A stretch of DNA of 64,000 bases, from positions 1,226,429-1,290,428 of the forward strand of contig NW_019091420.1 of NCBI RefSeq assembly GCF_001949145.1, read 5' to 3'. Of the stretch, positions 1 through 14,056 are shown piece after piece. The number at the start of each line of letters is the position of its first letter. Positions within the stretch are counted from its first letter, which is position 1. The notes beneath the pieces were generated by a model. It saw only the letters and a program-made list of their open reading frames with translations, ran no database searches and was not told the DNA's origin. The stretch comes from Acanthaster planci (lineage: Eukaryota; Echinodermata; Asteroidea; Valvatida; Acanthasteridae). Made by a program: the position numbers and the translations under genes.

Positions 1-47
1 AGTGCAGACAAGACAGCCCTCAGGCTTGCACAGGCCAAGTCGGACAG

Positions 48-255
48 TCAGAAATAGCACATGCCCCAATGAAAGATGCTAGCTATCCGTAACATGTGTT
101 GTCGCCCGGGGGGGTACCCCCACAAATTTCTGGTGCCTCCCAGGCACCCCCCCCCCGAAAAAAAAGGCACCACTGAAGGCTGGTGCCCCTCCGCCCATAA
201 GATGCTGGTGTCCCCTTTGTGCCCCTCACTGGTAACCCTAGCTATGCCACTGCTC
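48..255 (-). repeat. Likely dispersed repeat end
   Basis: On the minus strand it begins cagtggcatagctagggtt, a type of end common in invertebrate non-autonomous repeats, followed by purine-rich blocks with runs of G. On the plus strand there is a run of about ten C. I saw no second full copy in the window. Confidence 0.3.
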
Positions 256-1401
256 ATGTAGCAGCTGCTCCCATTTTCCATACAGCTTGCAGGCAAAATT
301 TTGCCCAGTGGCTGATGGTCTCAAGAACAGTATGTAGAGAACGGTGACCTGCTGCAGAAAGTGACGGAAATATTTCCAATATTTCACCACTGTGCATGAA
401 CGGTACCCATTAAAAGTACTGTGTGCAACGGGCCTCATCATTTTGACATCCATTTCAAGTGTTGATAAAAAGACAGCACGAGCGGCGAACGGGAGAACAG
501 TTTTCACAATGCACGGCCAGGCACACCTTCGTCAAGAGCTTCCCCCTTTAAGCTTCCTATGCACTGCGGACAGGCAACAGTAGTCAAGGATCACTTTGAT
601 TGTAAGAGGCAAATGAAACAATCTATGATTGGACATCGACAAGATGATTGTGATAAGCCGGCTGGCAGACAGCCAGTCTGTGCTGATCGACGCTGTGTTC
701 GTGAGCGTGCGTGCGTGTGTGTGGGGGGGAGAATGCTGAGAATACAGTGATAGGGTGAAGTGATTGATAGCAGAAAGTGGCTGTAATCATGGAGTGGTAA
801 TCCACCGTTGTGTCAAGACAAGATTGCCCGGGCGATGATCAGCCGATGAAGGCAGCTAGTGCCCCCCCCCATTGCTGTGGCTAGGGATAGATGCAATCTC
901 CTACTCTGAGCTGGAAATGACAGATAGGGTTTTTACTAGACTTGTCCAACCATCCCCCTGTGCTCATATACAGCAACATTTCTTGCCCCTCTTCTGACAC
1001 AAATTAAACCACTCGCATTTGCGGTTCCGGGAATTTTTAAGGGGGTGGTACAATTTGCAAACCACAAATTGCCCACTGAATAATGTCATGCATATACACA
1101 CACAGTAGCCTTACAATACACATGCTCCTAGCTAAAGTCAAGTCCTACCCATGCACTGAACCACAATGTAAAAAAGGAAATTTCTGGCAAGCATTTAAAC
1201 ATGAGCTCATATTGAATTGCTACAGGCAGCCGAAGATGTGTCAGCAAACGTGCATCTCTGCATAAAATGCAGTTTTAATACGTGTACAACCTCTGTATAA
1301 ATCCCCTCAACTCACTAATGGGTTACTAATCATGCGCCCTTGAATTTAATTAAATGGAACATTTCATCTGTCACCTCATGAAATTATTCCTACAATTGCA
1401 C

Positions 1402-1773
1402 TCAAAAACATTCATCATCATCATCATCGATATCGATTTTAAGGCCGTCGACCAGTTTGTGCTGGGTTGGCTTGGCTCCTCCGCCAATGGCCTTCCACCT
1501 AATCCGGTCCCTCACGTCTTCTGGACTCACATCCAGCAGTCGCATGTCGGCAGACACAGTTTCCTGCCAGGTCTTGCGTGGTCGGCCGATTGGTCGGAAC
1601 CCCTCCACCTCCAACCTCATACATCTCGAGACCCAGCAGGTGTCCTCCTTCTGCACCACGTGACCATACCATCTAAATCTGCTCCTCCTCGCAACCTTCC
1701 TGATCCCTTCCACCCCAACTCTCCGCCTCAGTTCCGCATTTGGAACACGGTCCGACAGAGACATGCTGTACAT
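1402..1773 (-). mobile_element. LINE (non-LTR retrotransposon) 3' fragment, reverse transcriptase C-terminal tail
   Basis: The minus frame is open and encodes the tail typical of CR1/L2/RTE-like ORF2 proteins: ELRRRVGV, then RFRWYGHVVQKED, then GRPRKTWQETVSADM. These correspond to the 'rl.W.GHv.R' and 'GRPk..W...v..D' blocks. The catalytic palm (YADD) is absent, so this is a 5'-truncated copy. A (GAT)n run near 1415-1430 on the minus strand looks like the 3' simple-repeat tail of such elements. It cannot be active. Confidence 0.85.
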
Positions 1774-4373
1774 CTACCGGATATTGTATGTTCACATGCA
1801 CTATAATCTGTGGTGCTGGGATAAATAGAATCTTCTCATCCATGATCACAGGACGTTTCTGAAGTTGCAACATTTTTTGAAGATTTATTCAGGTGATGCA
1901 GGGATTTTTGCAAGGATTTGTTCTAGCGTTGTAGAAAAAAAAGACTGTTTCGCATTTGTACACTGAAGAGAATACTGATGAAGGGGAAAGTTCCATTTTC
2001 ACCTCGTACATGTAGAATGGAACATTCTACCTGTTTCTCTTGATATTCTTCTTTCCATTGCACTCGATCACCATTAATTGTACTCTCTTCATCCAGCAAA
2101 TAAAGCTACGGTAGCCCACGAAGTGAAATTTTAATGTGGAATTTCCCCGAAAACAGGCCGAGGCTATTTACGGACTACAAGATATTCCGAACGCAAAAAG
2201 CAGAATAATGAACGGGCCAAATGGGCTCTGTTTTGTACATTAGGGTATTGGCCTGTTCTACGCTTCAAAGACATGCTTCATTAAAACTCACACTTCAGTG
2301 CATTCCCATCCACAACGGTTTATAGTGTATGCTCTCACTCAGGAAATCTACACAGAACACACACTTTTATTTCATTTGGTTATACCCGCTACCCTGAAAA
2401 TTAGACATACACCTTGCTCATGCATACGTGTACAGTGTACATGTAAGTGCCTTGAAATAAATGTATGTGGGAGTGCAAGTGTGAACAAGTGACAGTGTCA
2501 ATAAACACACGTTTTGTGTTGACAATTTGCCACTGGAGACAGAGCTGGGAGGAGTTCCAGATTTTGGTTGCTCATGTCCAGTCAGGTTACGAGGGCTACA
2601 TGCCCATGTACATGTATGGGAAATCTCAAGTTGAGTCACCAGCAGGGACACACACATCGTGAGAGAGACAATTTAAATAGAAATGGTCGAGTCAGTTTGA
2701 GTCATTTGATCTTGATTTGGCTTACACAATGTCAAAAGTACCCATCTTTGGCCTGTGCAAACACTGTACAGGCGTGCTCAATTCCGTTAGAAACACAAAA
2801 CAGCGTCAGTACAGTACCAGCACTTCCTCCACGGTTAATTTTACATCAACAAGTTCAGATGAGAATACTGTACATGAGTGTGCACGTGCACACTTGTACA
2901 ATGTACATGTATGTTTGTACTCCACGTGCATAGTACAAGCGCATACATAATTTAATCATCTTTCTATGAAAACAACTTTCTGATTAATAAGAAATAGCCT
3001 TTTACCCTACATGATTAGGCAATATGTATGTGTACTTGTACAAACTATTGGTACTGTACAGTCCTTTTATTGCCAGAACTATTAAAAAAACACCCCTCCT
3101 TTTTAACTATTTATACAACAGATGTGGATGTACACGGATGAGATCCATGAATGCCATGCATTTACATAACAATGGCAATGTCCAATGGATGGGGACACAC
3201 GTGAGTGTGTATGCATGGGTTCACTCGCAAGTAGTGTGGGTTGCACCGAGCACACCCAAACAATTTCTATTGGAAAGTGATGTGGTCTTCATGCACGTTT
3301 GCCTGGTGGCCCGGTCAAGATGGTCCCTACTTGCCTCTCTCTGCTTTGCCTGCGACTGGGATCTTCAACACGGACAAAGGAGTGGATAGTATCCACCTTG
3401 AGCTGAAGCACCCCCTCATCGGTTGAAAAGCCATACTGGCCAGGAGTGTTCATTTTGTGGGTAGCGCTGCGACCATAACGCATGCATTTCTTATAGTAGT
3501 TTGTGAACTAGCAAAGTTCAGTTCTGACAAAAACGAGCCTCTGTTGCTACAGTAAGAAAACTGTATCCTCTCTGGGTACAGCTCCAGGCTCATGACCTTG
3601 ATCTTCAAGTTCCCTGTACAAATATTCAATTTACATGAGTACCCAGGGGCAAATACATGAATTTGTTCAAGGGGGGTCAGGCCAGATTTCATTTTTGCAA
3701 ACAAGCGGAAACGATGACAAAATATTACACGACATATTTATGTAATATTCATCTTATACACATATGAAGAATCTATGGCATGATATCTTGCTTTCAAATT
3801 TATGTTAGTTATTCTTTTATATTTATCTTTTTTTGTCTCAGAGCAGGAAGGCGGGGGGGGGGAGTAATCAGATCTTTGACCCAAGTCACCCGAAGCACAC
3901 AGGAAAGGGCATGGTCCTTTTTCTCAAAGTGGGAAAAAACAAAGCTGTGTGGACGTGCCCATGTTTTTAAGTTGTTACCATATTTTTGATTGAAAAAAAT
4001 ATGGACAAATCTTTCAGAATAAAATGTATAAATATGTATCTAAAGAATTCTTTTTTGAGACTTGATTTATTTGAAAAGAAATAGCGGTATATTCTAAGAA
4101 TAAAATACACGCACAGTCCAAAGAGTAGACCAGATTGAACAAACGCACTTTTACAAAGCATTTAGGGATTTGTACAATCAAACGCACCATGACACACACA
4201 CACCCAGAAATATGCCATAGTGGCATGTATATGTGTAATATAAAAGCTATAAATTCTAGCCTTCAAATTTTTAATTAAAGTTTTTAATGAGAAGCTGGCC
4301 TGTTACGTAAAATCGAATGGGATCTGACTGTAAGGTGACCACAGATGGCAGCTTGAGCTGATATTACTCTCGT
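1774..4373. other. Non-coding stretch
   Basis: Apart from the R1 copy at 3403-3566 I see only microsatellites and acatgta-type tracts, for example near 2880-2945. No exon supported. Confidence 0.5.
3403..3566 (-). repeat. Dispersed repeat family R1, copy 1
   Basis: On the minus strand this shares gaactgaactttgct.gttcacaaac, then gaaatgca, gctacc.acaaa.tgaac.ct, with the copy at 17950. It extends into a region read as ccgatgaggggg. No conserved open frame is shared between copies, so I treat it as a non-coding dispersed repeat. Confidence 0.65.
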
Positions 4374-4523
4374 ATAGAGGTTCTGCATTGACGTGTCCTC
4401 AGAGGTCAAGAGTTTTGTATCACTGGGATATCAGACTCCAATCTTTTGTACTGGTAACTAAATTAAAATAACAAAAACGGCCTCTGAGACCCCATGGAGA
4501 CGCTAGCAATGCAGAACCTCTAT
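4374..4523. mobile_element. MITE-like inverted-repeat element, family M1 copy 1
   Basis: Perfect 17-bp terminal inverted repeats ATAGAGGTTCTGCATTG at 4374-4390 and their reverse complement at 4507-4523. Inside, CTCAGAGG and CCTCTGAG add a second inverted pair. Total 150 bp, non-coding. A diverged copy is at 37583-37738. Confidence 0.75.
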
Positions 4524-6599
4524 TGTGTTTCGTACAGAACAGGATAATGGCATAACCGAAAATCAAAGAAAGCAGCGTCTTTCGGCTTTCAATTTAAAAA
4601 ACCAAAAACAAAAGTGAGAGCCAATCATTTGACTTTCTTTTCTCTTTGCAGACATAAAAATTAGGAGCAACAAAAGAAATTGTTTCTGGTTTTGCAAGTT
4701 GAAAATGACGAACAGAAAGCGACGGTAATTTTTTCCGTTTCTTTTTTTTTGTTTTTGAATCAAAAACCAAGTGAACAAAATGCACAGTGACTCAGCAGCC
4801 ACTGTGTTGATTGCCCTTTGAGCAGCTGAGTGATGAAGTTGATTTGCATACGCACGCACAATGGGGAACCTCAAGTTCTGAACCTCACCGTTGCAGAACC
4901 ACTGCACTTCTCATTCCTCGGCACAGCCTTACCTTGGTCCTGTCCTCACTGGGGTCCTGCTGCTCACCACATGGGTCCTGCTTCGGCTGCAGAGGTCCTC
5001 CCATGACAAGCAATTGAGGCAGATCCTCTGCAGACATTGCTCATTGAGTTACCGTTAACAGACGACAAGAGCATGAGGTGACCCACACCCATCAAGAGCT
5101 GGTGTGATCGCATTCCATGCAGAACTTCTCCAGATCAACCTCCATTGGTACATCGCAGACGCTAATGAAGCTGACCATCTTTTGCTGATCAGTCGTGAAC
5201 GAAAAGTTCCAGGGATTCAGAGGCAAAATCCACGGATAAATTAACTATGGGTAATTCCGGCTGGGCTGGAGACAGAAGTCGGTCCGAAATGATGCTGCTC
5301 ATGGTAATTCTCAGAGAATGCCAGGATGACGATAAAGCCGAGGCTAGACACAGCACAGATTCGAAAAGTACCAGAGACTGGGACCAGTTTATAATGTCCC
5401 CCATGTGGAAGTCCCTGGAATTCTGATTTTTTAAAGTTTGTGACAGTTGGTTTACATGTACATACCTGCGGTTTAACAAGCCACAGATCTGGCCCAAGTC
5501 AATCGGAATCCCCCAATGCCCTGGAATGACCAGCTGCCTGGTCCAGCTTGGTCTCTATCGCAGCGTACTGGGGCGCGTCAATGTGAAAAGGGGTGTACTG
5601 GTTAACGAGACCATGGAGACTGTCAGTGTACCCTCCTCATACAGCCAACAATTCTCCACCAAATGACATCACACAAGCCACAAATCAACTGCTGACCAGA
5701 CGCTCTCACCCACAAAAACAAACTAACCTGGATCACGTCCAATGAACATAATAAAAATCACTCGCCTGTAGACCATTCCAAGAACAAAAGTGCAGGTACA
5801 CATACATGTACATGTACACTACAGCTTCATTCCATCAGTTTCAGGTTTGCCTTGTTAAAATGAAACTTCCTGGTTCCACGCATGGCTATAAAGGGGAATA
5901 AAAACATGCGACTTATCCACGCGAGCCTTGGCGGAAGTTGGAAGAGTCGATTCAACTTTCTTGCGGTGGTCAATTTGCCGCCGAGAAATCTTTAAAGGTT
6001 GGGCAGCACAGCTGAAATTGAGTGTAAATTCCTCTTACACATCTCTCTACAGTGAAAAGACCGTGGACTGGAGTTCCCCCTTAATAAAGGATGTTCAGCC
6101 ACTTGACCAGTTCCCATGTATGACCTACATGCAGTTGTTGTTACTGCAGACCCCAGGGACCATTTGAAGGTGACAGGATACCGGCTGCCCTTTGCTAGAT
6201 AGCACACGTGTTGTCCTCCAATAACACCTGGAGTTCCAACATGGTGCAAGGACCAGGCAATTATCAGTAACTTGACACCTTTTTTCTTTATTTCAATCTT
6301 AAACACTGAACTTGGCCACACAATACCTTCTCACTGCTCACTACTATTTGATTGACATCAATGAAATCTCCTCAGGCCAGTACTGAAAACTGATCTTTGG
6401 GCCACACTTAAAAGAAGTAGGGAAAAGAAAACCTTAATTCTTTCCCCAATTATAATCGTAAACAAGAGGTGACAAGACCATCTTCCAAAAAGTTAACACA
6501 AAAAAATGGAACAGTTTTCCCATGTACAGTACATATATAGTCCAAAAAATGAACTTCAGTGAGTCCCCTTTTCGCTGATTTCAGAAAAATCATTATGTA

Positions 6600-6669
6600 T
6601 TAATCCTAACACTCCCAAATCCTCCAATTTCAATACGATTTTACATACACCCTAGGGGGTTGGGGTTAA
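6600..6669 (+). mobile_element. Short inverted-repeat element, family M2
   Basis: This 70-bp element starts TTAATCCTAAC and ends GTTGGGGTTAA, which are imperfect inverted repeats. The core is tcctccaatttcaatacgat followed by acaccctaggggg. Other copies are at 7387-7455, 21755-21828, 45825-45893 and 52732-52790. Confidence 0.65.
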
Positions 6670-7386
6670 TGATATGTTGGCGACCCCAAAATGTCATGGT
6701 GAGATACGACTGTAAACAGTGTGCATCTTCACACCCGAGTCTCAAAACAGAGGCATGCTCAAAATTCAATGTTCTTGCGCAGTTCTTGTCCACTTTGTTG
6801 GTTGTTCCATCCATCAAGTTCAAGTGCATGACTTGTTGTGTTTTTTGTCATAAAATAAAACATACCCCAGTCTTGTGCAACTTGAAGTTTCTGACAGGAA
6901 TCTCGTACCCTGTGACTTGGTGTTCTTGATATTTCCATGCAATAATGTTTTAAAATCGATTGTCCCTCGACAATGTTAAAAGGTAGATTTTAAACCTTCC
7001 TGGATGCCGCAGATACCGGTAAGTAAAGTCATTTGCAAATGTTTAGGACCACCCATAGAAAATGCATTAACCTGAAGGAAAACCAAACTTAAACCAATCA
7101 ATCATGGCAACTTATGTTTACTTTCAATGTGTAACCTTGATACCTTGGTTGAACATTTTTGACCACATTTCCATGATTTGACATGTTAACAGTCTAATAT
7201 TCAGTATGCCCTCCCTTGTTTCTGATTGCTTAGACCCTCCTTCCTCCATGCTTAAACTGGCTTTTTTTTACCCATGCTGGCTTGCAGACAAAATGTCATA
7301 CAAGACCTGCCTTTGCAAAAAGTTTCATTCAAATGGGTATATACATGTAGCACTACACTGATGTTATGCGCCAATGTAAAATCATG

Positions 7387-7455
7387 TTAACCCTAACCAT
7401 GCTGAACCCAAGGTTATGCAGGATTTCAATAGTCCCTAGGGGGTTAGGGTTTTAA
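7387..7455 (+). mobile_element. Family M2 copy
   Basis: TTAACCCTAACC at the left and GGTTAGGGTTTTAA at the right form the inverted ends; the right side carries the shared ccctagggggttagggtt block. The interior is diverged. Confidence 0.6.
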
Positions 7456-10400
7456 GTAATCATTCAGTGAGACAGTGTAATGCAGGCCCAGTGATAGACA
7501 TACCAATAAAATTCAAGGTGGTCTTAAACTTTTGCAAATTACTGTAATATAACAAGGATATTTTGAAGACTGCTATTGCAGAAGCACTTTGAATTTAGAA
7601 AAGCAACACATAAGCCTCACTGACTGCTTGTGTTGTGTCGAAGCTGCCAGTGAATGGTGCTGTGCTCATTGCCTGTTTTTGGACCGCCACAGCCCGGTAA
7701 CATGAACAGGTTCCGTGCCGTCGCCTTCATTACTGTCATGAGAGTTGAATCCACTCCCTTCCACAAGAAGAATCCAATACATGTTTAGCTCTTTTTCTTC
7801 AACACATTGAAAATGTGGACTCAAAAAACAAGCAAACTCGAGGGTTGCTGTCTTTTTTTCTACCATAGAAACTTCACCTGGAAGGTAGCCCGACCTACAT
7901 GTATGTGGTAGCCTACGATTTGGCCCAAGATTCAGGTCTGGGTATCTGACGTTGACCGCATTATTCTCTGTGGCACAGGAATAGTCTGGGGCCTTTGCAC
8001 ATGAACACAAGTACACTCCCACTTGTATGCCACGCAAGTTAAGTTCCTTTCCACCTTCAGCGTCTTGTACTCCTTCATTTCGGAACAAATCTCAAAATAA
8101 TTCTGACCAGTTTATGCATCTAAGATATTAATGTATAACATTGTGCATTTTCTGTACATCATCAAAACTCCTCGTTTTCATGCATTTGGGCCACAACAAT
8201 GCCAAACATGTATCTTCATGCACACTTCATGCATACTAGTGCGTTTCTCCCCATTGCGTCACCAACCCAACATAAACACAAAATGTGACCTCACGTTTCC
8301 GAAATTGGCCCAATTCGTCGTGGACAGAAATTGCCTCATATTTCTCTTGTGTTGATGTTCGGCAGATAGATTCATGGTAGAATGGTTTTTGGGTGGCTAA
8401 TCTACATGTACCTCCAAAACCCTAGATGTCGAAACATTTGAAGCCCTTTTCCTTTGCACTTTTACAGTTTCACTGACTATAATACTCTACATGCACACAG
8501 GTACCAGTCATAAAACTGTTCTCACCTTTCTGTACATGCATCATGCTGTAAAGTGTGACAACTTCCTGCCTAGAACTACCCAAACAGTATAACATCAATA
8601 TAAACTGCAAATGTCCAGGCTCACCTGCTCACTGTGCTAAAAGAATTGCACTGACCATGATAAGTCCCACTGCAACAATATGATCAAAGTTGTCCACTGA
8701 ATAAGGTACACGGTACGAGTGCACGCATGTACATGTACAGTACCTTATCTGCATTGGTTCTCTCCAAATTGTTGGGGGGGAAGGGATTTCATCTTTTTTT
8801 CTGTGATCTGCAGAAGAGAGTTCAACAGACTCGCTGGCCACTGCCTTCCATTTTTTTTTCAAGCGAGGGATGCTGTGTGAATCATGTAGATGTCTTGTGA
8901 AGCTGCAATGACTAGTCATGTTAAACTTCCACTGGCAATTCAATGTTTCACAGTGCATTTTGAAGTTGACATTTAAATGACTCTTGTGTGACAACAATGC
9001 GCAAGTACGACTACGATCGTTGACTAGGATCCTGCACAATTATACAAGAATGTGTATCTAATGCACTGTATCTTCTGAGATCTCTGACTGTCTGTGACCA
9101 GACTCGGCAAAATCACAGATAATACACGCACACGTACAGGCATATCAGGACCAAAAGCAGCTAGAGCGCAGTTTGGTCAAGTTCACACAGCTGCACTGGT
9201 ACACTTGTCCATTTTCTTAGAGCAGCCACAATCTGTGTAAATTGACAAGATCGGATTGCCTGAGGCCACCGAAAACTCTGTTGCAATGCAGAGGCAAGTA
9301 ATAACAACCAAAAGAACAAAACAAACGCAAGATGGCTGTACAAGAACTTCATTGTGGCCCCCCCCCAAATATACACATTACACTCTCTAAACCATTCAAC
9401 TGTAAAGCAATGAACCAATATCAAATCAGCATCTTCGTTAGCCACATAGCAATTTCAGGAATTCGTCAGTGAGTCTATACCTGCTCTATGGTACCCCGGT
9501 ATGTATTTATTCAAATCACTCAATACCACAAACTGCCAAATGGCTTCTGAAGTTGTATCAAACTGGTGTTGCCCAAGGAGACAAATTGTAAAATTAAAAC
9601 TTTTTCCACCTCTCCAGACAAAAAATTGACACTCAATGATCTCCTCTAACTGTTCTTACCTTGTGACCTCCAAATGCCAGTGCAGAGCCAAAATATTCCA
9701 TGCTGTTATCCAACTTCCCAGGTCAAGTGGAGAAGCTTTACTGCAACAACGGTGGCTTTCATGAACGTCACAGCACTATAGTTTCCCAGAGGCGAGACTC
9801 ATGCCTCACACAAAAATTTGAAGGTCTTCTCTATTTAGTTCAATGGCTGTTTTTCAAAGCAATATAAAGCATTGGTCCAAAGTACACGGACATTCCACAA
9901 AATCATAGCAATGAACATCGCAGCAGAAAAGTCGATACGACTCCACTCTGGGCAGGGTGCATCACAACTTTTCCACCATTTGACAGTGGGTTAACTATGC
10001 AAAATCACCAGTGCTACACTGGATGCATAACCCAAGATCTACTTGGGTGCTCGTTTGCAGTGGCAGATAGAATTGCGAAAAAAAGAAGGATTCTAGGTGC
10101 TAGATCAGAAGCTCAAAGGTTATGGTCCATATGTAGATATCTCGTTTATGAGTGACTCTTCCACTTTCAGTAGTTATCCCAAAACATGAGGCCACTTCCT
10201 ATAACAGTTGCAATTTCTGAGATAAATGACCGACTCAAAACAATGTCACTTCCTCATCAAACTTTCTGAGAACAACCCTTTGTCACCTTAAAACCCCGAA
10301 ATAGTGTGAATCTATCATTTCTGCACAAACGAATGAACTGATTGAAAACTATGTAATGGCACTGTTGGACAAAGATGACGAATGAAAGTAAAAGCATGCA

Positions 10401-13336
10401 TGTCAGTTGTTTGGGCAAAATGTAAGCATAACGTGCTGTGTCGATATACACAAAAGAGTTCGCAGACCTGGTAAATTTACAGTGTGTTGACAGTCCAGGA
10501 CTCCTGCATCAAGGCTCTGCAGTCCAAAACAAAAAAGCCGAGGGATTCCCAGGCAGCAAACAAACAGTATTATTTTTAGGCTCTTCCAGACAACAAACAA
10601 GCCCACACGTGGCACTTCACTGTTTGCGACTTGTTGCATTTCATGCTGCAGGTAAGAAAAAAGGCTGTCCTTTTCTGCTCTGTTTTTGTGTCTGCCTTTC
10701 AGGAAACAAAGATTATTTGACTTTCCCCTGAGCGACATCTTGCCTAAAAATACATGTATGTTTGTTAGAAGCATGTGTGGGAGGATACATTCATTCAATG
10801 AGGGCGAAGTAATCACGGTGTGTACAGTTTGCACAGATGCAAGTACATGTACATGTAAATTAACTCGATCCCACAAGTCTTATTTTGTCAGTAATTTTGT
10901 TATTAGGTTTGCGATAGAACTTGGAGAAATCTGAGCTTTTGTTTCATACTTGAGCACATTAATCAGTTTGGTAGTCTAGCTGACAGAAAAAAAAACCAGA
11001 CATCAAGTGGGTGATGAACGACTCATTCACACTAGGTACTTCATGCCAGATGACATGCAAACACACAGGGATTTCCTGTGTCACAACACATGGGGACGTT
11101 TTAACTTGGAACCTGTTCTGGCAAATTTAGTAGTGGTGGGTGACGACTCAACCAGTACCCATCCCACACGTTTGAGTGATTCCGATAGAGTTTGTCCACC
11201 AAGGTTGACTGTGCGTGGAACCAGTGCCTTCAAGCGGCTGTGGGCCATTGCCAGGCATTAGAGAGAGTATCGCTTGGCGACAATGTTTTGGGGTTCAAAC
11301 AAGCGACATTGTTGTAAGAATAACCCTAGTGCACAATTTTTGAACAAATGATCATGAACAGTCAGTGTCTGGTGATCATTCATATGAAAAAACCAAATAT
11401 AGTCAAAGTGTGACATCATCAGTACATATATGTTTAGGCCTATTCCTGGATGGCTGCAAATCAGAAAAGTGAAAAGGTCTCTACATTTACATGAGAGATA
11501 AGCACTTGTATACAAGTACTAATATTATACATCAGTGATTATCTCAACAAATGTCCAAGGAACTCACTTCAAAAGGTAGACATAATGATGTCTCAATTTC
11601 CTGAAACTGATCTCACTCTCATTAAAGCTGTTGATATATACATTGTAGCATGTCAAATTCTCAGAACAGTGAATGAATCAAATAACTCTCATACATGTAC
11701 ATATCAAAACTTACATGCAGATACAAGTGTATCACAAAATGAATACATGAATATGTGTTCAAGACTGGAAATTCTAGCTACACTGTATGAGGAAATGTAT
11801 TATGGTACAATGGTAAAATAATGCATGAAATTCTGTATGGATACTCGTATGTGTAATTTGTAGGTGTTAATATGAGGATTCTTAGATGTTCTTAAGAAAA
11901 GACCCAAGCAATCAAGAAAAGAGCGACAGACCATTCATTGGCTCACTCTGCACCAGTCTGCACGGTCTATGAAATAGACTTGAACTTCAAGAGGAAAAAA
12001 GCAAAGGAGATGGATTGCGAGACGACAGGCTGAGGAGGTACGGTACATCTCAAAGAAAACTATGAGACCAGACAAGAATCACCAAGAGGAATATTCAATC
12101 ATTCCATGTACCGGTAACTGTTTGGGGGCATCTTTATTGCAGGCAACCAATGAAGTGCCAAGTACCGGTAGTGTCAGCATGAAATAAAGTCGGAGAAAAC
12201 TTAGGACCACAAGACTACATGTAGCTGGCAAAACTAGCACTAAGAAGAATAATCAACAGACTTAATCCAGTGGTCTAAAACTTGTGGATATACATGTATG
12301 TTTCTAAAACAGACTTTAACATGGAACATGAAAAAATGGAAAGATGTCTACTGTGCCTTGCCGCACTTTACACAGTCAAATTGCAATAAGAAGTACAAGA
12401 TAAAAACAACATCAGGAAGTACAAAAGCAAAAAGTAAAGCTTTTAAAAAGGAATATATAGAAGTCCAAACACATTTCAAATTTTTGCTTACACCTCAGTC
12501 CCAGTTCAATAAGGGCTTATAAGCAGGACTTGATTTCATGCAGCTGCAGGCTAAAAATACACCTTTGACAAGTTTACCTGTTAAGCAAAATTAAGTTTGG
12601 AGCCAGTTATGTGCAGAATGCATGATTTTTGGGGCTGGTCACCTATTTCTGTTGTGCAGATATTTTTGGGGGGGGGGCCTCACAAATGCTTAGCTACAAC
12701 GGGGGCCAGGAGAAACCCCCAGTACTCCTTTCTGTAGTACAAATGCAAACACTGCATGGTTGCGTGCACGACGTACATCTCGTTACATGGCTGCACGCGC
12801 CTTCATCAACTTCGCACCGTGCCGCCAATGCCTATAAAACCCAATTAACTCAATGATTGAAAATGGCAAGAAAAAATTAATAAGGCTGCCACATGATGGA
12901 TGAAACCCAACACAACATCCGACCGGAGACGGCCGGGTAGAAACATGTGCACAAACGAAAAAAATTTCAAGGAAAAAAAAGAAGAAAGAATAGAAAACGG
13001 CAGCCTTCTGTGTCCTCACGCTATCACCAGACATCAATTAATTATCAAACAAAATGGATCTGGTGAAGGGAGCAAACAACATGTTCACCATAGCCAGGAT
13101 GGCCCAGACAACAAACACTATGGTAGACTTGCCCTAGTCACCACCAGGGTTCGAAGGAACTAATTTTATAGTATGCTCCTGCTACATGTACCAGTAATTG
13201 CTCGTTGATGAACCAGCAATTTATTGGGGAGCAGACTTTGACATCCACCTTACCCAAGAATGGGTGCAAAAAGACTCCAACTACATTTCTTTCCATACTA
13301 ATAATGACACAATGCTGACCAAATTCAGGAAACACA

Positions 13337-14056
13337 ATGTTCATTTGTTTAAGAAAATTTCCTAACCAATTTAGTGTGTGTACGTGTACTTTTTTTTTCA
13401 AATGCCCTCACATTCCGGCGTCACCTAGGCTCACTTTTAGCACCCTACTTGATACCCTGGGGATAGAGACGCTTAAGGTCAGACCCCCTTCCCTTCTCTG
13501 CAAAATCCTGGGGCAACTGTTGGGGTGCTTGAGGCAACCTGTGTGCTCCGTGGGATCTGAAATAATGCGGTGCAATGATGCAAATTACAGAAATCGAAAA
13601 CGCTGTAAAACAGAACCTTTCAGGGACCTGAACAATTTTACTGGTTATCCAATCACGCGTTCACCCAATCATGTGTTCACCCATTGTGCCTTATGGCCTC
13701 TGTCTAATGACAACAAATTAAATTACGCCTTTACATGTATTTCATCACAACAGCCAGTCCAGCACACGGCCAGCGTCTTCCGTTTGGTCAGCGTTTGTGC
13801 TCAATGCCCACTGGTGAGGCCTCGAAGATTAATTATCCCATGTGGAAGCAGTGTGCTTCTCCATGCTTCAGTGACAGCCTTTACCTGCTTCACTACAAAA
13901 CTTCACATAAATTGGGAACAATCAACACAAACTCACGCTTCGTCTTTTGGTCTACGGAGAAACTTCTGCACTTGGGGTAGAAATTTTTTGGGGGAGGGGG
14001 CAATTTTTATTCAGGAGATGCACCAATTTCTTTCCTCGGATTCATTCTTTGTGTAA
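13337..14056 (+). other. Long open frame, function unknown, probably chance
   Basis: A 239-codon frame from ATG, the longest gap-free frame in the window. It shows no recognised domain, no signal peptide and no even codon bias, and it includes low-complexity tgtacgtgtac-type sequence at the start. A coding role cannot be excluded but is not supported. Confidence 0.15.

Larger units (their letters stand above)
4524..13336. other. Non-coding stretch
   Basis: It holds two M2 copies (6600, 7387) and scattered TACATGTA and TACCGGTA palindromes. Minus-strand frames at 7666-8088 and 10403-10876 have no domain, conserved motif or splice support. Nothing else identified. Confidence 0.5.

Noticed and set aside
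7387-7455. Interstitial telomere repeat
   Set aside because: Only single TTAGGG-like units at the ends of a short repeated element, with no tandem array.
7666-8088. 140-codon minus-strand frame with several cysteines
   Set aside because: The cysteine spacing fits no module I know, and there are no supporting splice sites or codon bias.
10403-10876. 157-codon minus-strand frame
   Set aside because: No motif, no splice context; part is made of translated acatgta tracts.
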